Positions 20,001 to 28,973 of a stretch of 64,000 nucleotides of DNA are shown here, in pieces (the stretch's first letter is position 1; each line of letters starts with the position of its first letter). The DNA lies in assembly GCA_003160635.1 (NCBI GenBank), contig PMLV01000077.1, forward strand, positions 67,386 to 131,385, read 5' to 3'. Under the pieces are notes generated by a model, which ran no database searches, had not been told where the DNA came from, and was given only the letters and a program-made list of their open reading frames with translations. The position numbers and the translations under genes were made by a program. Source of the DNA: Acidimicrobiaceae bacterium. GTDB taxonomy: Bacteria > Actinomycetota > Acidimicrobiia > Acidimicrobiales > RAAP-2.

Positions 20001-20483
20001 CTCGGCTATCCCGATCGCTCCTTCACGGCAATGACGGTGGGTCGCATTCGAGAAGGCGGCCCTCCCAGAACCGACGTCAGCGTGGCGCGTTTCGAGGTCC
20101 TGGGCGCCGACGCGGCAGCGCGGCAGCGTACGGCGGCCCGCCACCTCGAGGAGCTCGTCGACCTGTATCGCCGGGGAATGCGCGAGCCGGTGCCGATCTA
20201 CTGCAAGACGACCGCCGCCTGGGCCAAAGGGTCGGTGGTCAAGCGTGGGGGACTCGCCGCCAAGCAGTGGACCTCTGAGTGGAATTTCCCCAGGGAGGAC
20301 GCCGACCCTGAGCACAAGGAGGTGCTCGGTGGCGTCGTTCCCTTCGAACGGCTGCTCGAGGAGGTTCCCCGGCCGGACGAGCAGGGCGAGGGATGGGACG
20401 CAGGTGAGGAGACCCGGTTCGGGCGCTACGCCCGTCGCCTGTGGGCGGGGCTGCTCTCGTACGAGAAGGTGACCGATCAATGA
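17070..20483 (+). CDS. recC: Exodeoxyribonuclease V subunit gamma (RecC)
   Basis: MLHIHRSERADALVDGLGELL, MQAEIVAVPSRGVERWLSQ, CTLVPMRSVPHRVVCLLGLDDGAFPR; followed by recB and recD. Confidence 0.92.
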   Translation: MLHIHRSERADALVDGLGELLREPLADVMQAEIVAVPSRGVERWLSQRVSAHLGITPGRADGVCANVDFPFPGTLVGGALSSASGIEPATDPWRPERAVWPLLEVVDANLDESWLAALAGHLRNAGPDGALRRFATVRHIADLFDRYGVHRPEMLRSWAAGGAEAITPEERWQADLWRRLREQIGLRSPAERLIDACSALRDDAALADLPQRVSLFGLTRLPASYLDVLMALAHRRDVHLFLLHPSPVLWEKLADYRPPRGLRRADDPSTKMTTNPLLASWGGDAREMQLVLAAAGGEVLDDHRPVAQGGTTVLRRIQHDIRSDRSPSGPARHSQDDARAILASDDRSIQVHGCHGRARQVEVLRDAVLHLLEDDPDLEPRDILVMCPDIETYAPFIDATFGVAEPSNAGEGVPNLPDLRVRLADRSLRQTNPTLSVIARLLELVTERVTASQVLDLAGRDPVRCRFGLDDDDLARLGEWVVESGVRWGFDAERRAPYKLESLEANTWRTGLDRALVGVTMADERQRLVGGVLPLDDVDSGDIELVGRFAELVDRLDEALTALGEPKSVDAWAASIAQAADSLTSTSESDAWQREELQRLLDDLIGEATTYDALARVTLEPSDVVSLLSDRLKGRPTRANFRTGHLTACTLVPMRSVPHRVVCLLGLDDGAFPRVSERDGDDLTLADSHVGDRDPRGEDRQLLLDALLAATDTLLITYSGRDERTNVERPPAVPVGELLDVVDRTVRTSDGAPARAHIVVQHPLQPFDARNYTVGELVPGRVWSFDPVNLEGAKASVSRREPLRPFLPGPLPDIDTAVVELDDLDRFLRHPVRAFLRQRLGIRLGLDEADIEDALPVELDGLERWTLGDRLLTARLAGAPLEACLAAERARGLMPPGALADQIFDRVVPEVQAVVAVAVQDEGEEPTSLDINITLGDGSRIVGTVPQVRGDVLHAVSFSRLGPHQRLQTWLRLLALTLGYPDRSFTAMTVGRIREGGPPRTDVSVARFEVLGADAAARQRTAARHLEELVDLYRRGMREPVPIYCKTTAAWAKGSVVKRGGLAAKQWTSEWNFPREDADPEHKEVLGGVVPFERLLEEVPRPDEQGEGWDAGEETRFGRYARRLWAGLLSYEKVTDQ

Positions 20484-20493
20484 CGGCCGATCA

Positions 20494-23400
20494 ATGACGG
20501 CGACGCGGGAACCGGGCGCGGGCGGAGCACCGGTGCAAGGTCCGGCCGACTTCGTGCCGTTCGATCTGGCCGGCCCCCTCCCGAGCGGAGTGACGCTCCT
20601 CGAAGCCAGCGCCGGCACGGGAAAGACGTTCGCCATCGCCGCCCTCGTTGCCCGCTACGTTGCCGAGGGGACGCCGCTCGATCGCCTGCTGGTCATCACC
20701 TTCACCCGCATGGCCACGGGGGAGCTGCGAGAGCGGGTCCGGGACCGTCTCGTCAGTGCCGCCGACTGCCTGTCGGACGTTCTCGGCGGAGTTCCGGTCG
20801 ACCCCGCCGACGACGTCCTGCGTATGCTGGCCGACGCCCCCCGAGACGAGATCGAACGACGCCGCGACCGGCTGGCGAAGGCGGTCACCGACTTCGATGC
20901 CGCCACCATCGAGACGACGCACGGCTTCTGCCTCCACGTGCTGGTGGGGCTCGGCGTGGCCGGGGACGTCGAGCGCGACGTCACCTTCGTGGACGATGTC
21001 CGGGATCTGCTCGACGAGGTCATCGACGATCTCTACGTCCGGCGGTTCTGGTCCCGCGACGAGCCGCCCCCGTTCAACCGGGCGGCGGCCGCCGAGATCG
21101 GCCGGGCCGTGTTGGCCAACCCCTCAGCTGCGATCCTCCCTCTGTTGAGCCACGAGACCAGCACCGAAGCGATGCGGGGGCGCCTGGCCCGGGCCATCCG
21201 CGACGAAATCGAGAGACGGACCCGTGACGCCGGGCTGATGACCTTCGACGACCTGCTCACGAGGCTCGATCACGCGCTGGCGGACCGCGTGCGGGGCCAA
21301 GCCGTTGCCCGGTGGCTACGGGCTCGTTTCGATATCGCCCTGGTCGACGAGTTTCAAGATACGGACCTGGTCCAGTGGGACATCATGCGCCGGGCCTTCG
21401 GATCCGATGGCTCGACCCTGGTACTCATCGGTGACCCGAAACAGGCGATCTACGCCTTCCGTGGGGCCGATGTCTTCTCCTACCTCGGCGCCGCGGGCGA
21501 AGCGTCGACCAGGGCCACACTGGGCACCAACTGGCGTAGCGACCAGGGGCTTATCGACGCCTATGACGCGCTGTTCTCGGGTGCCCAGCTCGGCCATTCG
21601 GGGATCGGCTACCGCAAGGTCGTCGCGGCCCCACCCAACGCAGAGGCCCGGCTGATCGGCGCACCCGGGGCGCCGTTGCGCGTGCGGGTGGTAGAGCGCG
21701 ACGACGTCGGGTTGACATCGAAGGGCTATGCGCAGCTCAATCCCACGCGGGACTTGGTGGACCGGGATCTCGCCGCCGAAGTCGTGACGCTCCTCGACTC
21801 AGGCGCAGAGGTGCGCCAGCCCGGCGGATCCTCCGAGACGGTCGGTCCGGGTGACGTGGCCGTACTGGTGCGCACCAACGGCCAGGCGCTGAGAGTCTGC
21901 GAAGCCCTACGGACCGCCGGCGTCCCGGCGGTGACCAACGGCTCGGGCAGCGTGTTCGGCACGGCGCCTGCCGCCGAGTGGCTGCGCCTGCTCGACGCGC
22001 TCGAGCGACCGACGGCGCGGGACAGGGCGGCATCGGCGGCCCTGACCGCCTTCATCGGCTGGAGTCCCGAGGAGATCGCAACAACCGGTGCCGCCGAGTG
22101 GGAGGACCTGCACTGGTTGCTACACCGATGGTCGGGCGTCCTCCGGCGCCGCGGGGTCGCCGCTCTCTTGGAGCATGTGAGCGCCACCCGGCAGCTCCCG
22201 GCCCGCGTGCTCAGCGGAGCCTCGGGGGAGCGCTTCCTGACCGACCTGCATCACGTGGGCCAACTCCTCCATGCCGAGGCGAAGGCGGAGGGCCTCGGGG
22301 CAACGGCACTGACGGCGTGGCTGCGCCGCCGCATCAACGAGGCGGGCGATGACGGGGACGACGAGGACCGCAGTCGCCGCCTCGAGTCTGACGCCGAGGC
22401 CGTCCAGGTGCTCACCATCCATCGGAGCAAGGGGCTGGAGTTCCCGATCGTCTTCTGCCCCTTTCTGTGGGACGTGTACAGCCCCATGCCGCGGATCCCG
22501 GTCTTCCACGACCCCGACAACCACAACGTCCGGACCATCGACGTGGGCGGACCCGGGAGCCCGGCATTTGGCACCCACTGCGACCTGGATCAGCACGAAC
22601 AGCGGGGTGAGGACATCAGGCTCCTCTACGTCGCCCTCACCCGGGCGCGCCACCAGGCGGTGGTGTGGTGGGCCGGGACGTGGCAGGGAAAAGATTCCCC
22701 GCTGTCGCGCCTGCTGTTCGATCGGGACGAGGAGGGGGTGGTGGCCGCGGCGGGCTCGCCCCCACCATCTGACGCAGAGGCGATGGCACGATTCGAAGAG
22801 GTCGCCGCCGCCTCGAACGGTCAGGTCAGTCTCGAGCGCGTCTCGCCCGGAGTCGGGACCGTATGGAACGGCCCCGCTCGTGACACCCCGGTGCTGGCGG
22901 TGGAGCCATTCGAGCGGACCCTCGATGAACAGTGGCGGCGCACTTCGTACAGCGGTATCACCGCCGGCGCCCACATCGCCCGGGTCGGCAGCGAGCCCGA
23001 GGAGGACGTGCTCGATGACGAAGCCGTTGTCGGCGCCGGGCTTGTGACCGAAGCCGGAACCGGGGAGGAGGAAACGTTGCGCGACGTCCCGCTGCCGCTG
23101 GCCAACCTGCCCGGCGGCATGCACATCGGCACGTTCATCCACCGGGTGCTCGAAACCACCGACTTCGCCGCCGTGTCGCTGGAGAAAGAACTCCGCATCC
23201 GGATCGAATCCGAACTGGCCTGGCGTCGGATCGACCTGGGTGACGTTGACACCTGGGTCGCCGGGTTGGCGACGATGATCGAGACCCCGCTCGGCCCGCT
23301 GGTCGACGACTTGGCGCTCAGGGAGTTCGGCCCGGGTGATCGGCTTGACGAGATCGGCTTCGAGTTGCCACTTGTGGGTGGCGACACGCCGTCGGGCGAC

Positions 23401-23910
23401 CTGTCCGTGCCCGACGTCGCCGATGTGCTCCGGGACCATCTGGGTGCCGACGACGTCCTCGCCTCCTATGCCGACCGCCTGACCGACCCCTCGCTCGACA
23501 GGACCCTGCGGGGCTATCTCACGGGCAGCCTCGACCTCGTGTTGCGGCTCCCGGGTGATCGCTTCGCCGTCGTCGACTACAAGACCAACTGGCTCGGCGG
23601 CTCCTCGGGGACGGTGGCCAATGCCTGGAACTACCGCCCTTCCGCGTTGACCGCCGAGATGTACCAGGCCCACTACCCGCTCCAGGCCCTCCTGTACTCG
23701 GTCGCGCTCCACCGCTACCTGCGGTGGCGACTCCCGGCCTATGACGCAACGCGCCAGTTTGCCGGCGTCCTCTACCTGTTCGTGCGGGGCATGAGCAGCC
23801 CCCAGTTCCCGAAGGTCGGAAACCAGCCGTGCGGAGTCTGGGGATGGCGCCCGCCGGCAGGGCTGATCGAATCGCTCAGCGATCTCTTCGAGCAGGGCCC
23901 GGACCCATGA
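20494..23910 (+). CDS. recB: Exodeoxyribonuclease V subunit beta (RecB)
   Basis: LLEASAGTGKTFAIAALVARYVAEG, LVDEFQDTDLVQWDIMR, VLTIHRSKGLEFPIVFCPF, nuclease block AVVDYKTNWLG. Confidence 0.95.
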   Translation: MTATREPGAGGAPVQGPADFVPFDLAGPLPSGVTLLEASAGTGKTFAIAALVARYVAEGTPLDRLLVITFTRMATGELRERVRDRLVSAADCLSDVLGGVPVDPADDVLRMLADAPRDEIERRRDRLAKAVTDFDAATIETTHGFCLHVLVGLGVAGDVERDVTFVDDVRDLLDEVIDDLYVRRFWSRDEPPPFNRAAAAEIGRAVLANPSAAILPLLSHETSTEAMRGRLARAIRDEIERRTRDAGLMTFDDLLTRLDHALADRVRGQAVARWLRARFDIALVDEFQDTDLVQWDIMRRAFGSDGSTLVLIGDPKQAIYAFRGADVFSYLGAAGEASTRATLGTNWRSDQGLIDAYDALFSGAQLGHSGIGYRKVVAAPPNAEARLIGAPGAPLRVRVVERDDVGLTSKGYAQLNPTRDLVDRDLAAEVVTLLDSGAEVRQPGGSSETVGPGDVAVLVRTNGQALRVCEALRTAGVPAVTNGSGSVFGTAPAAEWLRLLDALERPTARDRAASAALTAFIGWSPEEIATTGAAEWEDLHWLLHRWSGVLRRRGVAALLEHVSATRQLPARVLSGASGERFLTDLHHVGQLLHAEAKAEGLGATALTAWLRRRINEAGDDGDDEDRSRRLESDAEAVQVLTIHRSKGLEFPIVFCPFLWDVYSPMPRIPVFHDPDNHNVRTIDVGGPGSPAFGTHCDLDQHEQRGEDIRLLYVALTRARHQAVVWWAGTWQGKDSPLSRLLFDRDEEGVVAAAGSPPPSDAEAMARFEEVAAASNGQVSLERVSPGVGTVWNGPARDTPVLAVEPFERTLDEQWRRTSYSGITAGAHIARVGSEPEEDVLDDEAVVGAGLVTEAGTGEEETLRDVPLPLANLPGGMHIGTFIHRVLETTDFAAVSLEKELRIRIESELAWRRIDLGDVDTWVAGLATMIETPLGPLVDDLALREFGPGDRLDEIGFELPLVGGDTPSGDLSVPDVADVLRDHLGADDVLASYADRLTDPSLDRTLRGYLTGSLDLVLRLPGDRFAVVDYKTNWLGGSSGTVANAWNYRPSALTAEMYQAHYPLQALLYSVALHRYLRWRLPAYDATRQFAGVLYLFVRGMSSPQFPKVGNQPCGVWGWRPPAGLIESLSDLFEQGPDP

Positions 23911-25805
23911 CCATGCTCCCGGTGTTCGATCCCTACGACGTCGCGCTGGTCCATCGAGCGGGTGGTGTACTGCGGACGTTCAATGAAGCGGGTGTGCTCC
24001 GCGCCGCGGACGTGCATGTCGCGCTCCGCCTCGGAGCCCTCACGGGCACCGATGACGACACGGTGCTGCTCGCCGCCGCCCTGGCTGTGCGTTGTCCACG
24101 GCTGGGGCACGTCTGCGTGGACCTCACCACGGTCCGCGCAACCGCCAGTACCGAGACCGAAGATCAGGTGGACCTCGATGCCCTGCCCTGGCCCGACGCG
24201 GAGGAGTGGCCCCACCGGCTGCGCGCCAGTCCGCTCGTGGGCGAGGACTGTCCGTTGCGACTCGAGGGTACCCGGCTCTACCTGGACCGCTACTGGTCGG
24301 CCGAGTGCCAGGTGGCGGCCGATCTGCTTGCCCGGGCGCAGAGGCCGGTCGGCGGCGTGGATCCCATCGTCTTGCGGCGCGGCCTCGACGCCCTGTTCGG
24401 CGCGGACGAGGACCCGGATCTCCAGCGCCTCGCGGCGGCGTCCGCCGTCCTGCGGGGCGTGTCGGTCATCGCGGGTGGCCCCGGAACCGGCAAGACGACG
24501 ACGGTCGCCCGCGTCCTGGTGCTCCTGGAGGAGCAGGCGTCCGCCGCCGGTCGGCGCCCGCCCCTGATCGCCCTGGCCGCGCCTACCGGGAAGGCGGCGG
24601 CCCGGCTCGACGAGGCGGTCAAAGAAGAGGGGGCACGCCTCCCGATCCCGCCGGACCAACGGGCGCGGCTCTTCGAACTCCGCGGCCAGACGCTGCACCG
24701 ATTGCTGGGCTGGAGCCCGAACCACACCCGGTTCCGCCACCACCGGCTCAATCGGCTCGCCCACGACGTGGTCATCGTCGATGAGACCTCCATGGTGTCG
24801 CTCTCGCTCATGGCCAGCCTCGTAGAGGCCGTGCGCCCAGACGGCCGCCTGATACTCGTCGGTGATCCCGAGCAGTTGGCATCGGTCGAGGCTGGTGCGG
24901 TCCTCGGCGATCTCGTCGGGCCGGCCACCCAGGGCCTGCTCATGCGGGGATCGGCGCAGCGGACACTCGCCGAAGTCACCGGGCAGAAGGTTCAGGCGAG
25001 CGAGCCCCCGGGTGAGACCCCGATCGGCGACGGGATCGTCGTCCTCCGTCGGGTCCATCGATTCGGCGGTGCGATCGCCTTGTTAGCTGAGGCGATCCGG
25101 CAGGGCGACGCCGATGCCACCATGCGGCTGCTCGAAGAAGATCGGGCCGACGTGCGTTGGCTCCCCGTCGCCATAGCTGCGACGCCTGACTCTCTCGGCG
25201 AGGTGCGAACGGCCGCGGTGACGGCGGCCCGTCGTGTCGTAGAAGCAGGACGCGCCGGTGAGGCGAGGGAGGCCCTCACAGCCTTGTCGTCTTTTCGGGT
25301 GTTGTGTGCCCATCGCCGAGGGCCCGAAGGTGCGACGACCTGGATGGCGAATGTCGAGGGTTGGCTGAAATCGGAGATCGATGGCTTCGGCGCCGAGGGG
25401 AAGTGGTACGTCGGCCGACCACTTCTCGTCACGGCGAACGACTACAGCCTCCGGCTCTACAACGGCGATACGGGAGTGGTGGTTTCGGGTCCTGAGCTTC
25501 GTCCCATCGCCGCATTTGAGCGCGATGGCGAAATCCTGGAGATCAGCCTCTCTCGACTTGCCGCGGTTGACACCGTGTACGCCATGACCATCCACAAGGC
25601 TCAAGGTTCCCAGTTCGACACGGTGGCCGTCCTACTCCCCGGCCCGGGCTCACGGGCTCTCACAAGGGAACTGCTCTATACGGCCGTATCGCGTGGCCAA
25701 AAGCAGGTGATCCTGGCCGGCACCGAGGCCGCCATCCGGGCGGCAGTCTCCAGGCCGATTTCTCGATCCTCGGGTCTACGTCAACGGTTGTGGGATTTGG
25801 AGTGA
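23907..25805 (+). CDS. recD: Exodeoxyribonuclease V subunit alpha (RecD)
   Basis: VIAGGPGTGKTTTVARVLVLL, VIVDETSMVSLSLM, AMTIHKAQGSQFDTV; ATGA overlap with recB. Confidence 0.95.
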   Translation: MTMLPVFDPYDVALVHRAGGVLRTFNEAGVLRAADVHVALRLGALTGTDDDTVLLAAALAVRCPRLGHVCVDLTTVRATASTETEDQVDLDALPWPDAEEWPHRLRASPLVGEDCPLRLEGTRLYLDRYWSAECQVAADLLARAQRPVGGVDPIVLRRGLDALFGADEDPDLQRLAAASAVLRGVSVIAGGPGTGKTTTVARVLVLLEEQASAAGRRPPLIALAAPTGKAAARLDEAVKEEGARLPIPPDQRARLFELRGQTLHRLLGWSPNHTRFRHHRLNRLAHDVVIVDETSMVSLSLMASLVEAVRPDGRLILVGDPEQLASVEAGAVLGDLVGPATQGLLMRGSAQRTLAEVTGQKVQASEPPGETPIGDGIVVLRRVHRFGGAIALLAEAIRQGDADATMRLLEEDRADVRWLPVAIAATPDSLGEVRTAAVTAARRVVEAGRAGEAREALTALSSFRVLCAHRRGPEGATTWMANVEGWLKSEIDGFGAEGKWYVGRPLLVTANDYSLRLYNGDTGVVVSGPELRPIAAFERDGEILEISLSRLAAVDTVYAMTIHKAQGSQFDTVAVLLPGPGSRALTRELLYTAVSRGQKQVILAGTEAAIRAAVSRPISRSSGLRQRLWDLE

Positions 25806-25962
25806 ATCAGGGGAACCGTGGACCGAGTAGTCGTCATTAGCCGACAGCTCAGAACGTCGGGCCCGTGTTGCAGGCTGTTGGATGTCGGCATTTTCGGGAC
25901 CTCAGATGGACTCACTGTTGTCGTTATTAACCGACCTTGACGTGGGATTCTTTGCGAAAAGG

Positions 25963-26000
25963 GAGCGGGCGAATCGAACTCGCGTCTCCTAGCTTGGGAA
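25963..26000 (-). repeat. Degraded tRNA-Gly 3' fragment: internal att-like scar
   Basis: gagcgggcgaatcgaactcgcgtctcctagcttgggaa aligns with the 42-nt core; the downstream 170 bp also resemble 6442-6611. Confidence 0.75.
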
Positions 26001-26108
26001 TCGGTCCGAGGGCGATTTCAGCACCAGGAGAAATTTAGAAAAGTCCAGTTAGACGTGGATTTTGAGTGCTTCGTACTATGCGTTGGTGCGCGCTGTTTTC
26101 CGCTCGGT

Positions 26109-26153
26109 GTTGCACGAGACAGCCCAGAATTGGGCATTGCACGCCGTTGCACG
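26109..26153. repeat. Putative recombinase arm-type repeats, internal att
   Basis: GTTGCACG 26109, ATTGCACG 26136, GTTGCACG 26146; same order and spacing as 6552-6596. Confidence 0.55.
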
Positions 26154-26308
26154 ACGGCGAGCCGGGCCAGATGTCAGCCGTCACGGAATTCCCTATTTGA
26201 GGCGCATGTCCGTCAAGTAATTCCCTAACCCACCGTCACGGAATTCCCTCGACTGCCGTCACGGAATTCCCTGGTGGGAAGGGATCCCTCGCTCCGGCCA
26301 CGTATCCG

Positions 26309-27913
26309 TTGAGCATCCCCTCGTCGCCGAGACGAGGAGGACGAGTGGCAAGGAGAGCGATCAGAGTGATCGACGTAGTCGAACTTTTCCAGCACTGGCA
26401 TGCGGGGCGCCGGATCGGCGAGCTGAGCTCGTCGCTCGGGATGGACCCCAAGACCGTGCGCAAGTACATCAAGCCGGCGCTCGACGCCGGCCTCGTCCCG
26501 GGCGGGCCGCCGCTGGGTGCCGCGCAGTGGGCCCAGCTCGCCGAGGGCTGGTTTCCAGAAGTGGTGGACCGATCCCGGCGCCAGAGCACATGGCCCGAGA
26601 TCGCCCCGCACCACGACCGCATCAAGGACTGGATCGGGGTGGTGACCATCGCCACGATCCACCAGCGCCTGCGCGACGACCATGGTCTCGGTGCGTCGGA
26701 GTCCTCGGTGCGTCGCTACATCTGGGCCAACTTCGAAGAGGACGTGGCCCGGGCCGCCGTGCGGGTGCTGCGCGACACGCCGCCGCCGGGCGAGGAAGCA
26801 CAAGTGGACTACGGGTTGCTCGGGCGCTGGTTCGACCCGGTGGCGCAACGCTGGCGCAGGGTGCAGGGCTTCATCATGGTGCTGGCCTTCAGCCGCCTCA
26901 TGTTCTTGCGACCGGTGCTCTCGATGGACGAGCAGTCGTGGGTGGAGAGCCACGTGCTCGCCTTCTCCTTCTTCGGCGGCGCCGTGGCGCGGGTGGTGCC
27001 CGACAACCTCAAGACCGGAGTGATCAAGGCCGACCTCTATGACCCGCTCATCAACAAGTCCTTCGGTGAGTTCGCCGCTCATTACGACACGTTGGTGGAC
27101 CCGGCGCGTTTGCGAAAGCCCCGGGACAAGGCTCGGGTCGAACGCCCGGTGCCCTATTGCCGCGACTCGTTCTTCGCCGGACGAGAGAGCGAGTTCAAGG
27201 ACCTCGCGCACATGCAGGCCGAGGCGCTGCGGTGGTGCGGGCGCGTGGCCAACCAGCGCCAGCACCGCGGCATCGAGCGCGTCGCCCCCCAGGAGCTCTT
27301 CGAGGCCGAGGAGAAGGCGTTCCTCCTCCCGCTGCCGCGCGCACCTTTCGAACTGGCCAAGTGGTCGAGGCCCAAGGTCCCACCCGATATCCATGTCAAG
27401 GTGGGACGGACGCTTTATAGCGTGCCGTGGATCCACATCGGCAAAGTGGTCGACGCCCGCCAGAGTGCGCGCACCGTCGAGATCTACCTCGAGGGGACCC
27501 TCGTCGCCACCCATGTGCGCGCCGAGCGCGGCAAGGTGACCAACTACGACCACTACCCGCCCGAGAAGATCGCCTTCATGATGCGCACCCCCGCCTGGTG
27601 CCGCCGGCGAGCGGCTGAACTGGGCGACGCCGTGGCCGAGGTGGTGGCCGCCATCATGGAGGTCAACGCCCTGTATCGCCTGCGCCAAGCCCAGGGCGTG
27701 GTAGCCCTGGTCGACAAGTACGACGCCTCCCGGCTCGACGCCGCGTGCAAAAAGGCCCTCTTGGCCGGGGACCCGTCTTATAAGACGGTCAAGGGCATCT
27801 TGGTCGCCGGCGTCGAGCTCGACGACGAACACGAGGCCCAGGCCCCGCCGGCTGCGCCGGCCCACCTGCACGGCCCCGCGCGCCTCTTCGACATCGAGGA
27901 GGCGGCCCGATGA
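26309..27913 (+). CDS. istA: IS21-family transposase IstA; start may be GTG 26345
   Basis: RRGGRVARRAIRVIDVVELFQHWHAGRRIGELSSSLGMDPKTVRKYI HTH; EAQVDYG and downstream DDE-type integrase core. Confidence 0.92.
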   Translation: MSIPSSPRRGGRVARRAIRVIDVVELFQHWHAGRRIGELSSSLGMDPKTVRKYIKPALDAGLVPGGPPLGAAQWAQLAEGWFPEVVDRSRRQSTWPEIAPHHDRIKDWIGVVTIATIHQRLRDDHGLGASESSVRRYIWANFEEDVARAAVRVLRDTPPPGEEAQVDYGLLGRWFDPVAQRWRRVQGFIMVLAFSRLMFLRPVLSMDEQSWVESHVLAFSFFGGAVARVVPDNLKTGVIKADLYDPLINKSFGEFAAHYDTLVDPARLRKPRDKARVERPVPYCRDSFFAGRESEFKDLAHMQAEALRWCGRVANQRQHRGIERVAPQELFEAEEKAFLLPLPRAPFELAKWSRPKVPPDIHVKVGRTLYSVPWIHIGKVVDARQSARTVEIYLEGTLVATHVRAERGKVTNYDHYPPEKIAFMMRTPAWCRRRAAELGDAVAEVVAAIMEVNALYRLRQAQGVVALVDKYDASRLDAACKKALLAGDPSYKTVKGILVAGVELDDEHEAQAPPAAPAHLHGPARLFDIEEAAR

Positions 27914-28665
27914 AGCCGCACCACTTGGAAGAGACGTTGTCGAAGTTGAAGCTCTTCGGCATGCTCGACACCCTCGAGATCCGACTGGCCCAGGCGAGCG
28001 CCGGCGACCTCGGCCACGTCGAGCTGCTCCAGAGCCTGTGCGAGGACGAGGCCGCTCGGCGTGACGCGGCGGGGATCGAGCGCCGAGTGAAGGCGGCGCG
28101 CTTCGAGCAGACCGCGACGGTCGAGGACTACGACTTCTCGTTCAACCCAAAGATTCCGGCCGCCCAGATCCGTGACCTCGCCACGTTGCGCTTTGTCGAG
28201 GCCGCAGAATCGGTCATCTTGCACGGGCCGGTCGGCGTCGGAAAGTCGATGATCGCCCAGGCGCTCGGACATGCGGCCTGTCGACGCGGGTACACGGTTG
28301 TCTTCACCAAGACCTCTCGGCTGCTGGCCGACTTGGCCGGCGGGCACGCCGACCGCAGCTTCGAACAGCGCCTTGTCCGTTGGAGCCGGCCACAGATCAT
28401 CGTCTTCGATGATTTCGCGATGAGAGACTTCACCTTGGCCCAGGCCGACGACCTCTACGAGCTGGTGACAGCCCGGGTGCAAAAGACCTCGATCTTCACG
28501 GCCAACCGGCAGGCCTCGGACTGGTACACGCTGTTCCCCAACCCCGTCGTCGCCGAGTCGATCCTCGATCGCATCGTGAACTCGGCCCACCACGTGCACA
28601 TGGACGGCAAGTCGTATCGGCCCAACAAGCGGCCGGGACAGACACCCAAGGGAGCGGGCAAGTGA
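27910..28665 (+). CDS. istB: IS21-family helper ATPase IstB
   Basis: ESVILHGPVGVGKSMIAQALGHAACRRGYTVVF, IIVFDDFAMRDF; ATGA overlap with istA. Confidence 0.95.
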   Translation: MKPHHLEETLSKLKLFGMLDTLEIRLAQASAGDLGHVELLQSLCEDEAARRDAAGIERRVKAARFEQTATVEDYDFSFNPKIPAAQIRDLATLRFVEAAESVILHGPVGVGKSMIAQALGHAACRRGYTVVFTKTSRLLADLAGGHADRSFEQRLVRWSRPQIIVFDDFAMRDFTLAQADDLYELVTARVQKTSIFTANRQASDWYTLFPNPVVAESILDRIVNSAHHVHMDGKSYRPNKRPGQTPKGAGK

Positions 28666-28973
28666 GCGCGCGGATCTGCGCCCGCGAGGGCTGCGACAGA
28701 CTCCTGGCGCGTCGGCGTCCGGGTCAGGTGGGTCGCCCGCCCATCTACTGCTCTCCGGGCTGTCGCCCCTCGTGGGTCCGACCGCCGGTGCTCGTCGAGG
28801 TCGCCCGCTGCGAGGACAACGACGGCTTCATCACGGGCGAGTGGATAGTCCGCCTCCGCCATGGCCACCGGGTCGTGGTCGTCGGCTGTGGGTTGGGCCG
28901 CTTCAGCGCCGACATGCTCGCCAACGAGCTACGTGCGTTCCTCGACGGTCGCTCGATCGGAATGGCGTCATGA
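28662..28973 (+). CDS. Small zinc-ribbon-like protein encoded within the IS
   Basis: CAREGCDRLLARRRPGQVGRPPIYCSPGC; ATGA-type overlap with istB; lies inside the IS ends. Confidence 0.6.
   Translation: MSARICAREGCDRLLARRRPGQVGRPPIYCSPGCRPSWVRPPVLVEVARCEDNDGFITGEWIVRLRHGHRVVVVGCGLGRFSADMLANELRAFLDGRSIGMAS

Noticed and set aside
22120-23712. 530-aa antisense ORF over recB
   Set aside because: Antisense shadow of RecB.
23772-25058. 428-aa antisense ORF over recD
   Set aside because: Antisense shadow of RecD.
26225-27871. 548-aa antisense ORF over istA
   Set aside because: Antisense shadow of IstA transposase.
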